Source: Holophagaceae bacterium UBA706 (lineage in GTDB: Bacteria > Acidobacteriota > Holophagae > Holophagales > Holophagaceae). From it: a stretch of DNA of 5,410 nt. This document shows, in pieces, positions 1-5,410 of this stretch (position 1 is its first letter; each line of letters starts with the position of its first letter). The notes below the pieces were generated by a model that was given only the letters and a program-made list of their open reading frames with translations, had not been told where the DNA came from and ran no database searches. The stretch spans positions 3,807 to 9,216 of the forward strand of contig DBME01000256.1 of NCBI GenBank assembly GCA_002298155.1, read 5' to 3'. Made by a program: the position numbers and the translations under genes.

Positions 1-245
1 AGAACCACTGCCTGGAGCAGTTCCGTGCCGACAAGGGCAAGTACCCCACGGCCATCGGCCAGCTGCGGGACCAGGGCTACATCCGGGACATCCCGGTGGA
101 CCCCATGACCCAGTCCAAGGACACCTGGCAGGCGGAATTCGAGACCCCGGACCCTGACAGCCCGGACGCCGAGGTGGGCATCTTCCGGGTGCGCAGCGGC
201 TCCACGGACATGGGCGAGAACCAGGTCCCCTACAACGAGTGGTGA
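1..245 (+). CDS. GspG-like type II secretion/type IV pseudopilin, C-terminal part (5' end outside window)
   Basis: The reading frame enters from the left edge (first whole codon at 3) and ends at TGA 243-245, giving about 80 residues of a globular pseudopilin domain. Visible hallmarks are 'FRADKGKYPT' (the conserved Asp-x-Gly-x-Tyr-Pro of GspG-type pseudopilins), then 'IRDIPVDPMTQSKDTW' (the Pro-x-Asp-Pro turn followed by Trp), an acidic Asp/Pro-rich loop, and a C-terminal 'FRVRSGS...YNEW' strand and tail. Such proteins are normally made as prepilins with a hydrophobic N-terminal helix cut by prepilin peptidase, and polymerise into the periplasmic pseudopilus of a type II secretion system or a related pilus. 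The N-terminal methylation motif and helix would lie left of the window and cannot be checked. The next gene begins within a few bases of the stop, so the two probably share a transcript. Whether this is the major pseudopilin or a GspG paralogue is not decidable from the fragment. Confidence 0.85.
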   Translation, partial: NHCLEQFRADKGKYPTAIGQLRDQGYIRDIPVDPMTQSKDTWQAEFETPDPDSPDAEVGIFRVRSGSTDMGENQVPYNEW

Positions 246-247
246 GC

Positions 248-787
248 ATGACCTCCAAGTCCCTGGCCCGCACCGACGCACTGGCCGCCGGCGTCCTCGT
301 CCTCTGGACCGGCATGGTCCTGGGATTCGCCTTCCTGGTCGCCCCTCTGCTCTTTTCGGTCCTGCCCAGCCGGGACGTGGCCGGCCATATCGCCGGCCGG
401 GTGGTCACTCGCCTGGACTTCATGGCCTGGGCGGCCTTCCTGCTCGCCCTGGGTCTGGCCATCTTCCCCCGCTGGCTCCAGGAGATCCGCGACCCCGAGG
501 GGGTCGGTCCCATGCGCCTGTGGACGGCGGCGGCCCTCGTGGCGCTGCTCATGTGCTTCACCAGCCAGTTCATCGTGAGCCCCGGCCTGGGCCGCATCCG
601 CGCGCGCATGGACGGCCCCGTGGAGGCCCTGGCCAAGGACCATCCGGACCGGGTGGCCTACCAGAAGGCCCACGGCATCTCGCGCCAGCTGATGTTCGTC
701 AGGTTGATCCTCGCTCTGGCCCTGGCGGCGGGCGTCGCGGTCCTGCCGAAGGAGAACCCGCCCGCCTCCGGCGACGTCAAAGCCTGA
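248..787 (+). CDS. DUF4149 family four-helix integral membrane protein
   Basis: A 179-residue hydrophobic protein read from ATG 248. Membrane segments are visible at about residues 12-36, 57-75, 90-112 and 145-167. The pattern matches the DUF4149 (TMEM205-like) family: a first helix leading into '[11 protein letters not shown]', a short 'AGHIAGRVV' stretch before helix 2, and '[14 protein letters not shown]' after helix 3. A His-containing loop ('[16 protein letters not shown]') then leads into helix 4. The biochemical role of the family is not known to me and none is claimed; it would sit in the inner membrane. The start is ambiguous: in-frame GTG codons at 239 and 242 lie next to ATG 248. 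GTG 242 overlaps the upstream TGA by the classic GTGA arrangement. None has a good Shine-Dalgarno, so translation is probably coupled to the pseudopilin gene. The 3' end overlaps the converging chemoreceptor gene by 11 bp. Confidence 0.82.
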   Translation: MTSKSLARTDALAAGVLVLWTGMVLGFAFLVAPLLFSVLPSRDVAGHIAGRVVTRLDFMAWAAFLLALGLAIFPRWLQEIRDPEGVGPMRLWTAAALVALLMCFTSQFIVSPGLGRIRARMDGPVEALAKDHPDRVAYQKAHGISRQLMFVRLILALALAAGVAVLPKENPPASGDVKA

Positions 788-2381
788 AGCGGTTCACCAC
801 GGTCTTGAGGCCATCGGCCACGTGGGCCAGGTCCTCGGCGGTGCGGGCCACTTCCTGGACGGCCGTGGCCAGCTGATGCGCGGCGGCGGCGTTCTCGTCC
901 AGGCGGTCGGCGGTGGCGTCCATGAGCCGGCCTACGCGGGTGCTGGTCTGGGCCTGCTCCCGGCTCAGGCCGTCGATGCTCTGGATGCGGCCGGCAATGT
1001 CGGAGATGCGGCCCCTTATGGCTTCCAGGTGCTCCAGGGTGGAGCGCACGCTGGCGTCGCCGCCAGCCACGGCCTCCTCGGTGAACCGGATGATCCCTTC
1101 GATCTCCTTGGCGCTCTGGGCGCTGCGTTCGGCGAGCTTGCGCACCTCCTCGGCCACCACCGCGAAGCCCTTGCCCTGGGCGCCGGCCTTGGCCGCCTCG
1201 ATGGCCGCGTTGAGGCTCAGGAGGTTGGTCTGGCGGGCGATGTCCTGGATGATGCGCACGGCCGAAGCCATCTTCTCGGAGCTGGCGCGGATGTCCGTCA
1301 TGGCCTTGGAGGTGGCGTTGCCGTGCACCGCCCCTTCCACGGTGGCCTCCAGGGTTGCGCGGGCCTGGGCCTGGGCCTCCTCGAGGCTCGCGGCCATGGC
1401 CTCCAGGGCGGTGGAGAGGGTGCCGATGGCCTTCGAAACCTCCTCCGCCTCGTGACGCCCCGTGGCCATCTCGTGGGCGAGCTCCTGGGTGTCCCGGGCC
1501 ATGGTCTCGGCGTTGGAGCCCAGGGCGTCGGATTCCTGCCCCAGTTCCACCGCCGTGCGGCCCAGTTCCTTCACGAGGCCCCCGAAGGCGCCAACCGCCT
1601 TGTTGAAGGCCGCCGACACGCGGCCCAGTTCGCCCTTGTCGGCCGCGGCGGTGACCCGCAGGTCCCCGGTGGCGAGGCCATCCATCTGCTCGGCGAGGTC
1701 GATGGCCAGGGTCGTCACGGGCCGCAGGACGCGCCGGGCGAAGAGGAACCCGTTGCCCAGGGCGATGAGGGTGGCGATGGCCGTGAAGAGGCCGATGCGG
1801 TTGCGGATGGCCGCGAAGTCCCGCGCCACGTCGTCGACGTAGACGCCGTTGCCCACGATCCAGCCCCAGGGGGGGTAGGCCTTGACGAAGGAGATCTTGG
1901 GGACGGGGCGGGACTCGCCCTGGCGGGGCCACATGTAGGGGACGAAGCCTTCGCCCTTGTCCCGGCACACCGCCGTCATCTCCAGGAACAGGTGCTTGCC
2001 GGTGGGATCGACGTTCTGGCTGATGTCGCGCCCGTCCAGCTCGGGCTTGAAGGGATGCATGAGCATGGTGGGCGTGAAGTCGTTGACCCAGAAGTATTCG
2101 TTGTTGCCGTAGCGCAGGCCCTTGATGACCGCCAGGGCCTGGGCCTTGGCCTGGTCCAGGGGCATCTCCCCCCGGGCCGCCCGGGCATCGTAGTCCCTGA
2201 GGATGCCGAAGACGCTCTCCACGGCCACGCGCGTCGCGTTCTGCCGGTCGGCCTGGATGCGCTCCTCGACCGTGGGGAGCACCAGGAAGGCGATGGCCAG
2301 GATCAGGGGGAGAAGGGAGAGGGTCACCACCAGGACGGTCTGCCCGAAGAGGTTCAGTTTCGGAATCCGGGTCCCCGCCAT
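777..2381 (-). CDS. Methyl-accepting chemotaxis protein with periplasmic single Cache (sCache_2-like) domain
   Basis: A 534-residue transmembrane chemoreceptor. TM1 is at about 11-36. A periplasmic domain (about 37-195) has the sCache_2 signature: '[18 protein letters not shown]', '[14 protein letters not shown]', 'GFVPYMWPR', '[18 protein letters not shown]' and 'YVDDV'. TM2 is at about 197-216. A HAMP domain (about 217-266) carries the conserved Pro221 and 'DKGELG'. The coiled-coil signalling domain reaches to the C-terminus, with the CheA/CheW-binding hairpin tip at 383-420 ('[15 protein letters not shown]', '[16 protein letters not shown]'). Cache domains of this class often bind small carboxylates, but the ligand here cannot be read. 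There is no C-terminal CheR/CheB-tethering pentapeptide (it ends Asn-Arg-Phe-Arg-Leu). No other che gene is in the window, so it is an orphan receptor. ATG 2381 was chosen because GGAG (2387-2390) lies 5 nt upstream and TM1 follows directly; the frame stays open to 2543, but that extension is not membrane-like and overlaps the upstream gene. Confidence 0.95.
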   Translation of the reverse strand: MAGTRIPKLNLFGQTVLVVTLSLLPLILAIAFLVLPTVEERIQADRQNATRVAVESVFGILRDYDARAARGEMPLDQAKAQALAVIKGLRYGNNEYFWVNDFTPTMLMHPFKPELDGRDISQNVDPTGKHLFLEMTAVCRDKGEGFVPYMWPRQGESRPVPKISFVKAYPPWGWIVGNGVYVDDVARDFAAIRNRIGLFTAIATLIALGNGFLFARRVLRPVTTLAIDLAEQMDGLATGDLRVTAAADKGELGRVSAAFNKAVGAFGGLVKELGRTAVELGQESDALGSNAETMARDTQELAHEMATGRHEAEEVSKAIGTLSTALEAMAASLEEAQAQARATLEATVEGAVHGNATSKAMTDIRASSEKMASAVRIIQDIARQTNLLSLNAAIEAAKAGAQGKGFAVVAEEVRKLAERSAQSAKEIEGIIRFTEEAVAGGDASVRSTLEHLEAIRGRISDIAGRIQSIDGLSREQAQTSTRVGRLMDATADRLDENAAAAHQLATAVQEVARTAEDLAHVADGLKTVVNRFRL

Positions 2382-2478
2382 GGTTGCTCCATTTCTATCG
2401 ACCAACGGCACAAGCCGATCCAGGGTTGAGTACTGGATCCCCCATTTGTCGAAGAGATGATTTATATGAATTGAATAT
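2382..2478 (-). promoter_or_regulatory. Chemoreceptor upstream region: AT-rich promoter-like stretch and inverted repeats
   Basis: This 97-bp gap lies between the secreted hydrolase stop and the chemoreceptor start. Its distal part (2444-2480) is about 75% AT in an otherwise GC-rich window. It contains a minus-strand TATAAA (2461-2466) that could be a -10 element, although no convincing -35 sits at the right distance. The 10-bp palindrome TGAATATTCA (2472-2481) touches the upstream gene's stop codon. A 7-bp inverted repeat GATCCAG/CTGGATC (2417-2423 and 2433-2439, 9-nt loop) would lie in the leader. An independent promoter for the chemoreceptor is likely; the exact elements are guesses. Confidence 0.4.
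2417..2439. repeat. Inverted repeat GATCCAG-N9-CTGGATC in the chemoreceptor leader
   Basis: Perfect 7-bp arms at 2417-2423 and 2433-2439 flank a 9-nt loop, about 36-58 nt upstream of the chemoreceptor ATG. It could form a small RNA hairpin in the leader or serve as a dyad operator. No run of T follows in either direction, so it does not look like an intrinsic terminator. Confidence 0.45.
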
Positions 2479-3888
2479 TCAGGGTGTTGCGGCTGCCTGG
2501 GCCCCCTCCGCCATGCCGCGCCACTGACTGTAGACCCAATCAAAGGCCAGGGGAATGGCCAGAAGGGCGCCTTTGATGTGGTTCGTTCGCCCGCCTGGCA
2601 AATCCAGGGGCTCGTAGCTGAGGAGGCCCTGCGGATCCCGGCCGTCGGCCCGTACCGCCGTTTCCAGCATTCCCATGGCCGTCAGGGTGTTCGCCAGGGG
2701 GACGTCCCGGTCATCCGGCCCCTGGGCGAACAGGATGGGCCGGGTGGGCGCCCAGCCCCGGGCCACGTCGTTCTCCTCCAGGATCCAGCGCAGCGGGCTC
2801 GTGAGGTATGCGGGCTCCTCCAGCTCACGCACGACCCATTCCGGCCGGAGAAGGGCGCGCAGGACCACGCCATCCCGGGGGACGCCGAGACGCCGGGCGA
2901 TGAGGGTGTCCACCACGATGCCGTCCGTGGAGCCATTGGACCACTCGAGGATGTTCCCGTCCTCGCGGCTTTCGGTGAGGGCGGGGGCCAGCTCCTCCAG
3001 GGGGTCCATGACCCTGCCGTACACGGCCCCGTAACCCAGGAGGACGTAAGGAATGAAGAAAGGATGGTCGAAGGGGTCCGCGGGCCGGAGGATCTGCAGG
3101 CGCGTCGTGCCGGAGATGTCGAAGGGGCCCGCCATGGCGGCGGTGCCGGCCAGCATGAATCCCTTTCCGGACTGGTAGGCCTCGGGGTGCCTTTCCATCT
3201 CCCGGGCCGCCGCCAGGGAGGCGAAGCCCCCCTCGGAGTAGCCCATGATGAACACGCGGCCGTCCCAGGCGTAGCCGCCGCCCGCGACGTAGGGATCGGT
3301 GGCGAAGAGGTCCCGCACGGCCGGGATCCCGTCCACCACGGCGAAGGCCAGGGAGCGCGCATGGCAGAAGGGATGGTAGGAGGCGCTGTCGCCGCCCATG
3401 CCGGGCATGTCCGGCAGGGCCACCGCGAAGCCGTAGTAGGCCGCGGCCGCCGCCGCGAACATCCACTCGTGGCCGCCGTAGGACGAGGCCACGGCGTCCT
3501 TGAGGAGGTTGGTGCCGTGGCAGTACATCACGATGGGCATGGGGCCCTTGCCCCGCTGCCGCCAGGACGGGGGGAAGAACACCCGCCCGCTCTGGTGCAC
3601 CGCCATGGTGCGCTGTTCCCCGGCGTCGTCCAGCAGCGGGTGGGCCATGTCGTCATAGAGGGGCTTGCGGGCGGTGTAGCTGTACACCGTGGAATGCACC
3701 ATCCAGTCCGGGATGCCGGGGCCGGTCCAGTGCTCCATGGTCTCCAGGCAGGACAGGAAGGTCCCCCAGGAGATGGGGTCGCTCCTGCGGGTGGGGAGGA
3801 GGTGGTTGGGTTTCCCTGCGCCCCATGCGGGTTGAAGGACGAGCAGGCCCAGGGCCAGGTGGAGGAATAAAGCTCTTAATTTGGACAC
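2479..3888 (-). CDS. Secreted serine alpha/beta hydrolase (lipase/esterase-like), probable GTG start
   Basis: A 469-residue exported hydrolase from GTG 3888. An N-terminal signal peptide (Lys/Arg n-region, Leu-rich core '[12 protein letters not shown]', then 'QPAWGAG') is followed by an alpha/beta-hydrolase fold. Visible elements are an oxyanion-hole-like 'MYCHGTN' (about 121-127), a lid-like Ala/Tyr-rich stretch, '[11 protein letters not shown]', and the nucleophile elbow 'GYSEGG' with Ser218. Likely Asp393 lies in 'GPDDRDVP' and His437 in 'GRTNHIKG', completing the triad. The layout resembles bacterial secretory lipases and other large esterases; the substrate is unknown. The frame also has an upstream ATG at 3924. 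I prefer GTG 3888 because AGGA (3898-3901) lies 9 nt upstream, the signal peptide begins exactly there, and the 12 extra codons fall in 80%-AT promoter-like DNA without a Shine-Dalgarno. The gene stands between a methyltransferase and a chemoreceptor, both co-oriented, with gaps on each side. Confidence 0.85.
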   Translation of the reverse strand: MSKLRALFLHLALGLLVLQPAWGAGKPNHLLPTRRSDPISWGTFLSCLETMEHWTGPGIPDWMVHSTVYSYTARKPLYDDMAHPLLDDAGEQRTMAVHQSGRVFFPPSWRQRGKGPMPIVMYCHGTNLLKDAVASSYGGHEWMFAAAAAAYYGFAVALPDMPGMGGDSASYHPFCHARSLAFAVVDGIPAVRDLFATDPYVAGGGYAWDGRVFIMGYSEGGFASLAAAREMERHPEAYQSGKGFMLAGTAAMAGPFDISGTTRLQILRPADPFDHPFFIPYVLLGYGAVYGRVMDPLEELAPALTESREDGNILEWSNGSTDGIVVDTLIARRLGVPRDGVVLRALLRPEWVVRELEEPAYLTSPLRWILEENDVARGWAPTRPILFAQGPDDRDVPLANTLTAMGMLETAVRADGRDPQGLLSYEPLDLPGGRTNHIKGALLAIPLAFDWVYSQWRGMAEGAQAAATP

Positions 3889-3897
3889 AGGGTGTAT

Positions 3898-3901
3898 TCC
3901 T
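3898..3901 (-). promoter_or_regulatory. Ribosome binding site AGGA deciding the GTG 3888 start
   Basis: On the minus strand AGGA stands 9 nt before GTG 3886-3888. The competing ATG at 3922-3924 is preceded by TTTTTTAATTC with no purine-rich Shine-Dalgarno. Confidence 0.5.
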
Positions 3902-3906
3902 AGAAG

Positions 3907-3960
3907 GGAATCAAAAAATTCCATGAATTAAAAAAGGCTTAATAATTGCAAAAGCTGCAA
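3907..3960 (-). promoter_or_regulatory. AT-rich promoter/operator island upstream of the secreted hydrolase
   Basis: Positions 3909-3953 are about 80% AT (9 G/C in 45), in sharp contrast to flanking DNA. Two small dyads are visible: GGAAT-N6-ATTCC (3907-3911 and 3918-3922) and TTGCA-N5-TGCAA (3946-3950 and 3956-3960). On the minus strand TTGCAA (3946-3951) could serve as a -35, with an ATTCAT-like -10 at 3923-3928 after 17 nt. The match is poor, but the base composition strongly suggests a promoter and possible regulator site. If transcription starts about 7 nt further on, the upstream ATG 3924 would not be in the message. Confidence 0.4.
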
Positions 3961-3976
3961 CGGGCCTGATGGCCCG
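3961..3976 (-). terminator. Candidate intrinsic terminator after the methyltransferase gene
   Basis: CGGGCC-TGAT-GGCCCG forms a perfect 6-bp GC-only stem with a 4-nt loop, extendable by one G-U pair in the minus-strand RNA. It lies 50 nt past the methyltransferase stop. In the minus direction it is followed by TTGCAGCTTTTGCAATTATT, which is T-rich but interrupted, so termination may be partial or Rho-assisted. Confidence 0.45.
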
Positions 3977-4025
3977 CGTGATTATTCCAGGCGCGGCGGC
4001 ATCCTGTCGAGGGGAAAGGTGGGCG

Positions 4026-4979
4026 TCAGGCGCCGCCCCGGGTCTTCCGGCAATAGAAGCGCATGGTGTTGCCCCTGGGAACCCACGCCCCGGGCAGGGC
4101 GGCCAGGAAGGCCAGGGGCGCCAGGGCGCAGCCCAGCAGGACGTGGAGCCAGGTCGCCGGCCGCCGCCGCAGGGCGATCCCCGCGGGGTTGCCCATGAGG
4201 GCGCGGTAGAGCCGGTTGGGTTCGCCGGGGAGGAGGTTGAGCACGTTCTGCAGGGTGGTGAAGGCGGAGTACTCGATCGAATGGAAGGTTCGGCCCTCCA
4301 CGCGCCAGCCGCCGCGGGCCAGGAGGCGCGCCAGGGCCTCGGGCGTCAGGAAATGCAGATGGTGCGGGTGGTCGAAGCAGAGGTTGCGGCGTCCAAGGAT
4401 GGAGAAGCCCAGGGTGCGGAAGTTGGGCACCTCCACCACCAGCAGCCCCTCCTCCGCCAGCAGCCGCCGCGCGCAGGCCAGGTAGCCGGCGGGGTCGGGG
4501 AGGTGCTCCAGCACGTGGAACAGGGTGATGGCGTCGAAGGAACCCGCCGCCAGGGGCAGCTCCGGCAGTTCTCCCACCAGGACCTCCAGGCCCCGGCGCC
4601 GGCGCGCGGCTTCGGCCGCGGTGCGGGAGACCTGGGTCCCCGTCACCGTCCAGCCATGGTTCCGGAAGACCTCCAGCAGGTCGCCCCGGCCGCAGCCCAC
4701 GTCCAGGAGGGCGCCGGGGGCCGGATGCCGGGCGGCGATGGCCCGGTACCGCGAGGACTTGAGGGCGACCACCAGGCCCTCCACGAGGCCCAGGAACCGG
4801 CTGCCGGTGTCCTCCTCGTAGTAGTCCTCCTGGTAGAGCTCCGCCTGAGTCCCGGGGTCGGGAAGGGGATCGAGGCTGCCGCCGCCGCAGGTTCCGCAGC
4901 GCACCACGTCCGGGGTGCCGGGCTTCCATGGGGACAAGCGAGCGTCCCCGCAGAAGGCGCACGTGCCAGGTGAATGCAT
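4026..4979 (-). CDS. Zinc-ribbon class I SAM-dependent methyltransferase (Methyltransf_23-like) with hydrophobic C-terminus
   Basis: A 317-residue protein. The N-terminus has a four-Cys zinc-ribbon-like module: Cys7-x2-Cys10 and Cys28-x2-Cys31. It is followed by the 'ELYQEDYYEED' segment common before the catalytic domain in this group. The Rossmann-fold methyltransferase domain shows SAM motif I 'LLDVGCGRGD' (91-100), 'GSFDAITLFHVLEHLPDP' (146-163, the acidic/His post-motif region) and 'LVVEVPNF' (180-187). A 'HPHHLHFLTPEAL' stretch (204-216), typical of these enzymes, comes next. Residues about 277-297 are hydrophobic and might contact or cross the membrane. Related proteins are often found among cell-surface glycan genes or act on small molecules, but no such neighbours are visible and the substrate is unknown. 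The ATG 4979 start is well supported: GGAGG at 4984-4988 lies 4 nt upstream. It is transcribed divergently from the dienelactone-hydrolase-like gene. Confidence 0.88.
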   Translation of the reverse strand: MHSPGTCAFCGDARLSPWKPGTPDVVRCGTCGGGSLDPLPDPGTQAELYQEDYYEEDTGSRFLGLVEGLVVALKSSRYRAIAARHPAPGALLDVGCGRGDLLEVFRNHGWTVTGTQVSRTAAEAARRRRGLEVLVGELPELPLAAGSFDAITLFHVLEHLPDPAGYLACARRLLAEEGLLVVEVPNFRTLGFSILGRRNLCFDHPHHLHFLTPEALARLLARGGWRVEGRTFHSIEYSAFTTLQNVLNLLPGEPNRLYRALMGNPAGIALRRRPATWLHVLLGCALAPLAFLAALPGAWVPRGNTMRFYCRKTRGGA

Positions 4980-5092
4980 GGAGCCTCCGGATGCCGTGGC
5001 CCAAGTGTACCGGGTGGCGGGGCGCCGGGGAAAATTACCCGTGAGGGGCCACGCGTTTGGGAGTACGCTTCCGTGACCTTCCGGAGGTTCCC
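4980..5092. promoter_or_regulatory. Divergent intergenic region between methyltransferase and dienelactone-hydrolase-like genes
   Basis: This 113-bp spacer must hold the promoter of the right-hand gene and probably that of the methyltransferase. Both genes carry the same strong Shine-Dalgarno, CCGGAGG, at 4984-4990 (minus) and 5081-5087 (plus). I see only weak -10-like hexamers (minus TACACT, plus TACGCT) and no partner -35. The short AAAATTA at 5031-5037 is the only AT-rich patch. No convincing operator is visible. Confidence 0.35.
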
Positions 5093-5410
5093 ATGCGCGC
5101 CACCCGATTGCCCCTGCTGCTGGCCGCGGCCCTTCCCCTGATGGCGGGCCAGCCCCTGGCCTACAACGACGGCGCCACGCACCTGGCCGGCTACGTGGCC
5201 CGCCCCGCGGGCGCCAAGGGCAAGGTGCCCGGCATCGTCATCATCCACCAGTGGATGGGCCCCACCGCCCACGAGCGGGGCACCGCCGACGCCCTGGCCA
5301 AGCTGGGCTACGTGGCCCTGGTGGCCGACATCTACGGCGAGGGCGCCGCGCCCAAGGACACGAAGGAGGCCGGGGCCCTGGCCGGGCGGTACAAGGGCGA
5401 CCGCGCCCTC
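5093..5410 (+). CDS. Secreted dienelactone hydrolase-like protein, N-terminal part (3' end outside window)
   Basis: ATG 5093 is preceded by GGAGG (5083-5087) with a 5-nt spacer, and the frame is open for 106 codons to the right edge. Residues 1-19 form a signal peptide (two Arg, then 'LPLLLAAALPLMAG'), so the product is exported. From about residue 24 the protein matches the dienelactone hydrolase family of alpha/beta hydrolases: an initial strand 'LAGYVARP', then 'KVPGIVIIHQWMGPTAHERG' (44-63), then 'ALAKLGYVALVADIYGEG' (67-84). In classical dienelactone hydrolase the residue after the His/Gln of this 'H-E-W-W-G'-type motif is an acidic Glu that gates the catalytic Cys; here it is Gln53. The nucleophile (Cys or Ser), Asp and His lie beyond the window, so activity cannot be judged. 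Substrate unknown; periplasmic members of the family are common and often uncharacterised. Confidence 0.88.
   Translation, partial: MRATRLPLLLAAALPLMAGQPLAYNDGATHLAGYVARPAGAKGKVPGIVIIHQWMGPTAHERGTADALAKLGYVALVADIYGEGAAPKDTKEAGALAGRYKGDRAL

Noticed and set aside
230..673. A 147-codon minus-strand frame opposite the DUF4149 gene
   Set aside because: The translation is strongly Gly/His/Gln/Glu-rich and lacks hydrophobic core segments; the + strand encodes a convincing four-helix membrane protein.
822..2429. A 535-codon open frame on the + strand opposite the chemoreceptor
   Set aside because: Its translation is low-complexity Gly/Ala/His/Val-rich and shows no domain, while the opposite strand encodes an unmistakable chemoreceptor. 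Long antisense frames are expected in GC-rich coding DNA.
2382..2480. A flagellar sigma-28 promoter for the chemoreceptor
   Set aside because: GTCGATAG near 2400 partly matches the GCCGATAA -10, but no TAAA-type -35 lies about 15 nt upstream. The TAAA at 2461-2464 has no matching -10.
2382..2543. Extension of the chemoreceptor to an upstream start at 2543
   Set aside because: The extra 54 residues are not hydrophobic or conserved-looking, would run through the AT-rich promoter-like stretch and overlap the upstream gene by 65 bp. ATG 2381 has its own Shine-Dalgarno directly before TM1.
2578..3870. A 430-codon open frame on the + strand opposite the secreted hydrolase
   Set aside because: Composition is Gly/Val/His/Arg-rich with no recognisable motif, and it mirrors a gene with a signal peptide and catalytic triad; treated as a shadow frame.
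3969..4973. A 334-codon open frame on the + strand opposite the methyltransferase
   Set aside because: Gln/Gly/Ala-rich translation without motifs; the minus strand has a clear SAM motif and strong Shine-Dalgarno.
1..5410. tRNA, rRNA, CRISPR array, insertion sequence, toxin-antitoxin or defence system
   Set aside because: No cloverleaf, regularly spaced repeats, transposase motifs or paired small genes were seen on reading both strands; the window is almost fully occupied by six ordinary genes.

Overview
The window is 5.4 kb of gene-dense, GC-rich chromosomal DNA (roughly two-thirds GC by eye) with strong G/C preference at third codon positions. It holds six protein genes, two of them cut by the window edges. 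I see no tRNA, rRNA, CRISPR array, insertion sequence or phage gene. The mix of a GspG-like pseudopilin ending in a Tyr-x-x-Trp tail, a DUF4149 membrane protein, an orphan Cache chemoreceptor and secreted alpha/beta hydrolases suits a free-living, motile, Gram-negative-type bacterium. The overall style reminds me of Acidobacteriota (Holophagae/Geothrix-like), but that is an impression; a deltaproteobacterium-like lineage is also possible.

Layout, left to right. On the + strand, the C-terminal end of a type II secretion/type IV pilin-like pseudopilin (1-245) runs into a small four-helix membrane protein of the DUF4149 family (248-787). The two are practically contiguous and probably co-transcribed. 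A minus-strand methyl-accepting chemotaxis protein (777-2381) converges on this pair, and the two 3' ends overlap by 11 bp. Upstream of it, also on the minus strand, are a secreted serine alpha/beta hydrolase of unknown substrate (2479-3888) and a zinc-ribbon SAM-dependent methyltransferase (4026-4979). The three minus-strand genes are separated by gaps of about 100-140 bp. These gaps are conspicuously AT-rich near the starts of the hydrolase and chemoreceptor genes and contain small inverted repeats, so the genes look individually transcribed rather than forming a tight operon. A dienelactone-hydrolase-like secreted protein (5093 to the right edge) is divergent from the methyltransferase across a 113-bp spacer.

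Functionally this looks like ordinary genome content rather than one dedicated system: a secretion/pilin component, a sensor for chemotaxis and two exported hydrolases. A link such as hydrolysis of an exported substrate followed by chemotaxis towards small carboxylate products is conceivable, but nothing in the sequence demonstrates it. The most useful second-look items are the probable GTG start of the secreted hydrolase, the two AT-rich regulatory islands with inverted repeats, the overlapping convergent 3' ends, and the Glu-to-Gln change at a normally acidic position of the dienelactone-hydrolase-like protein.
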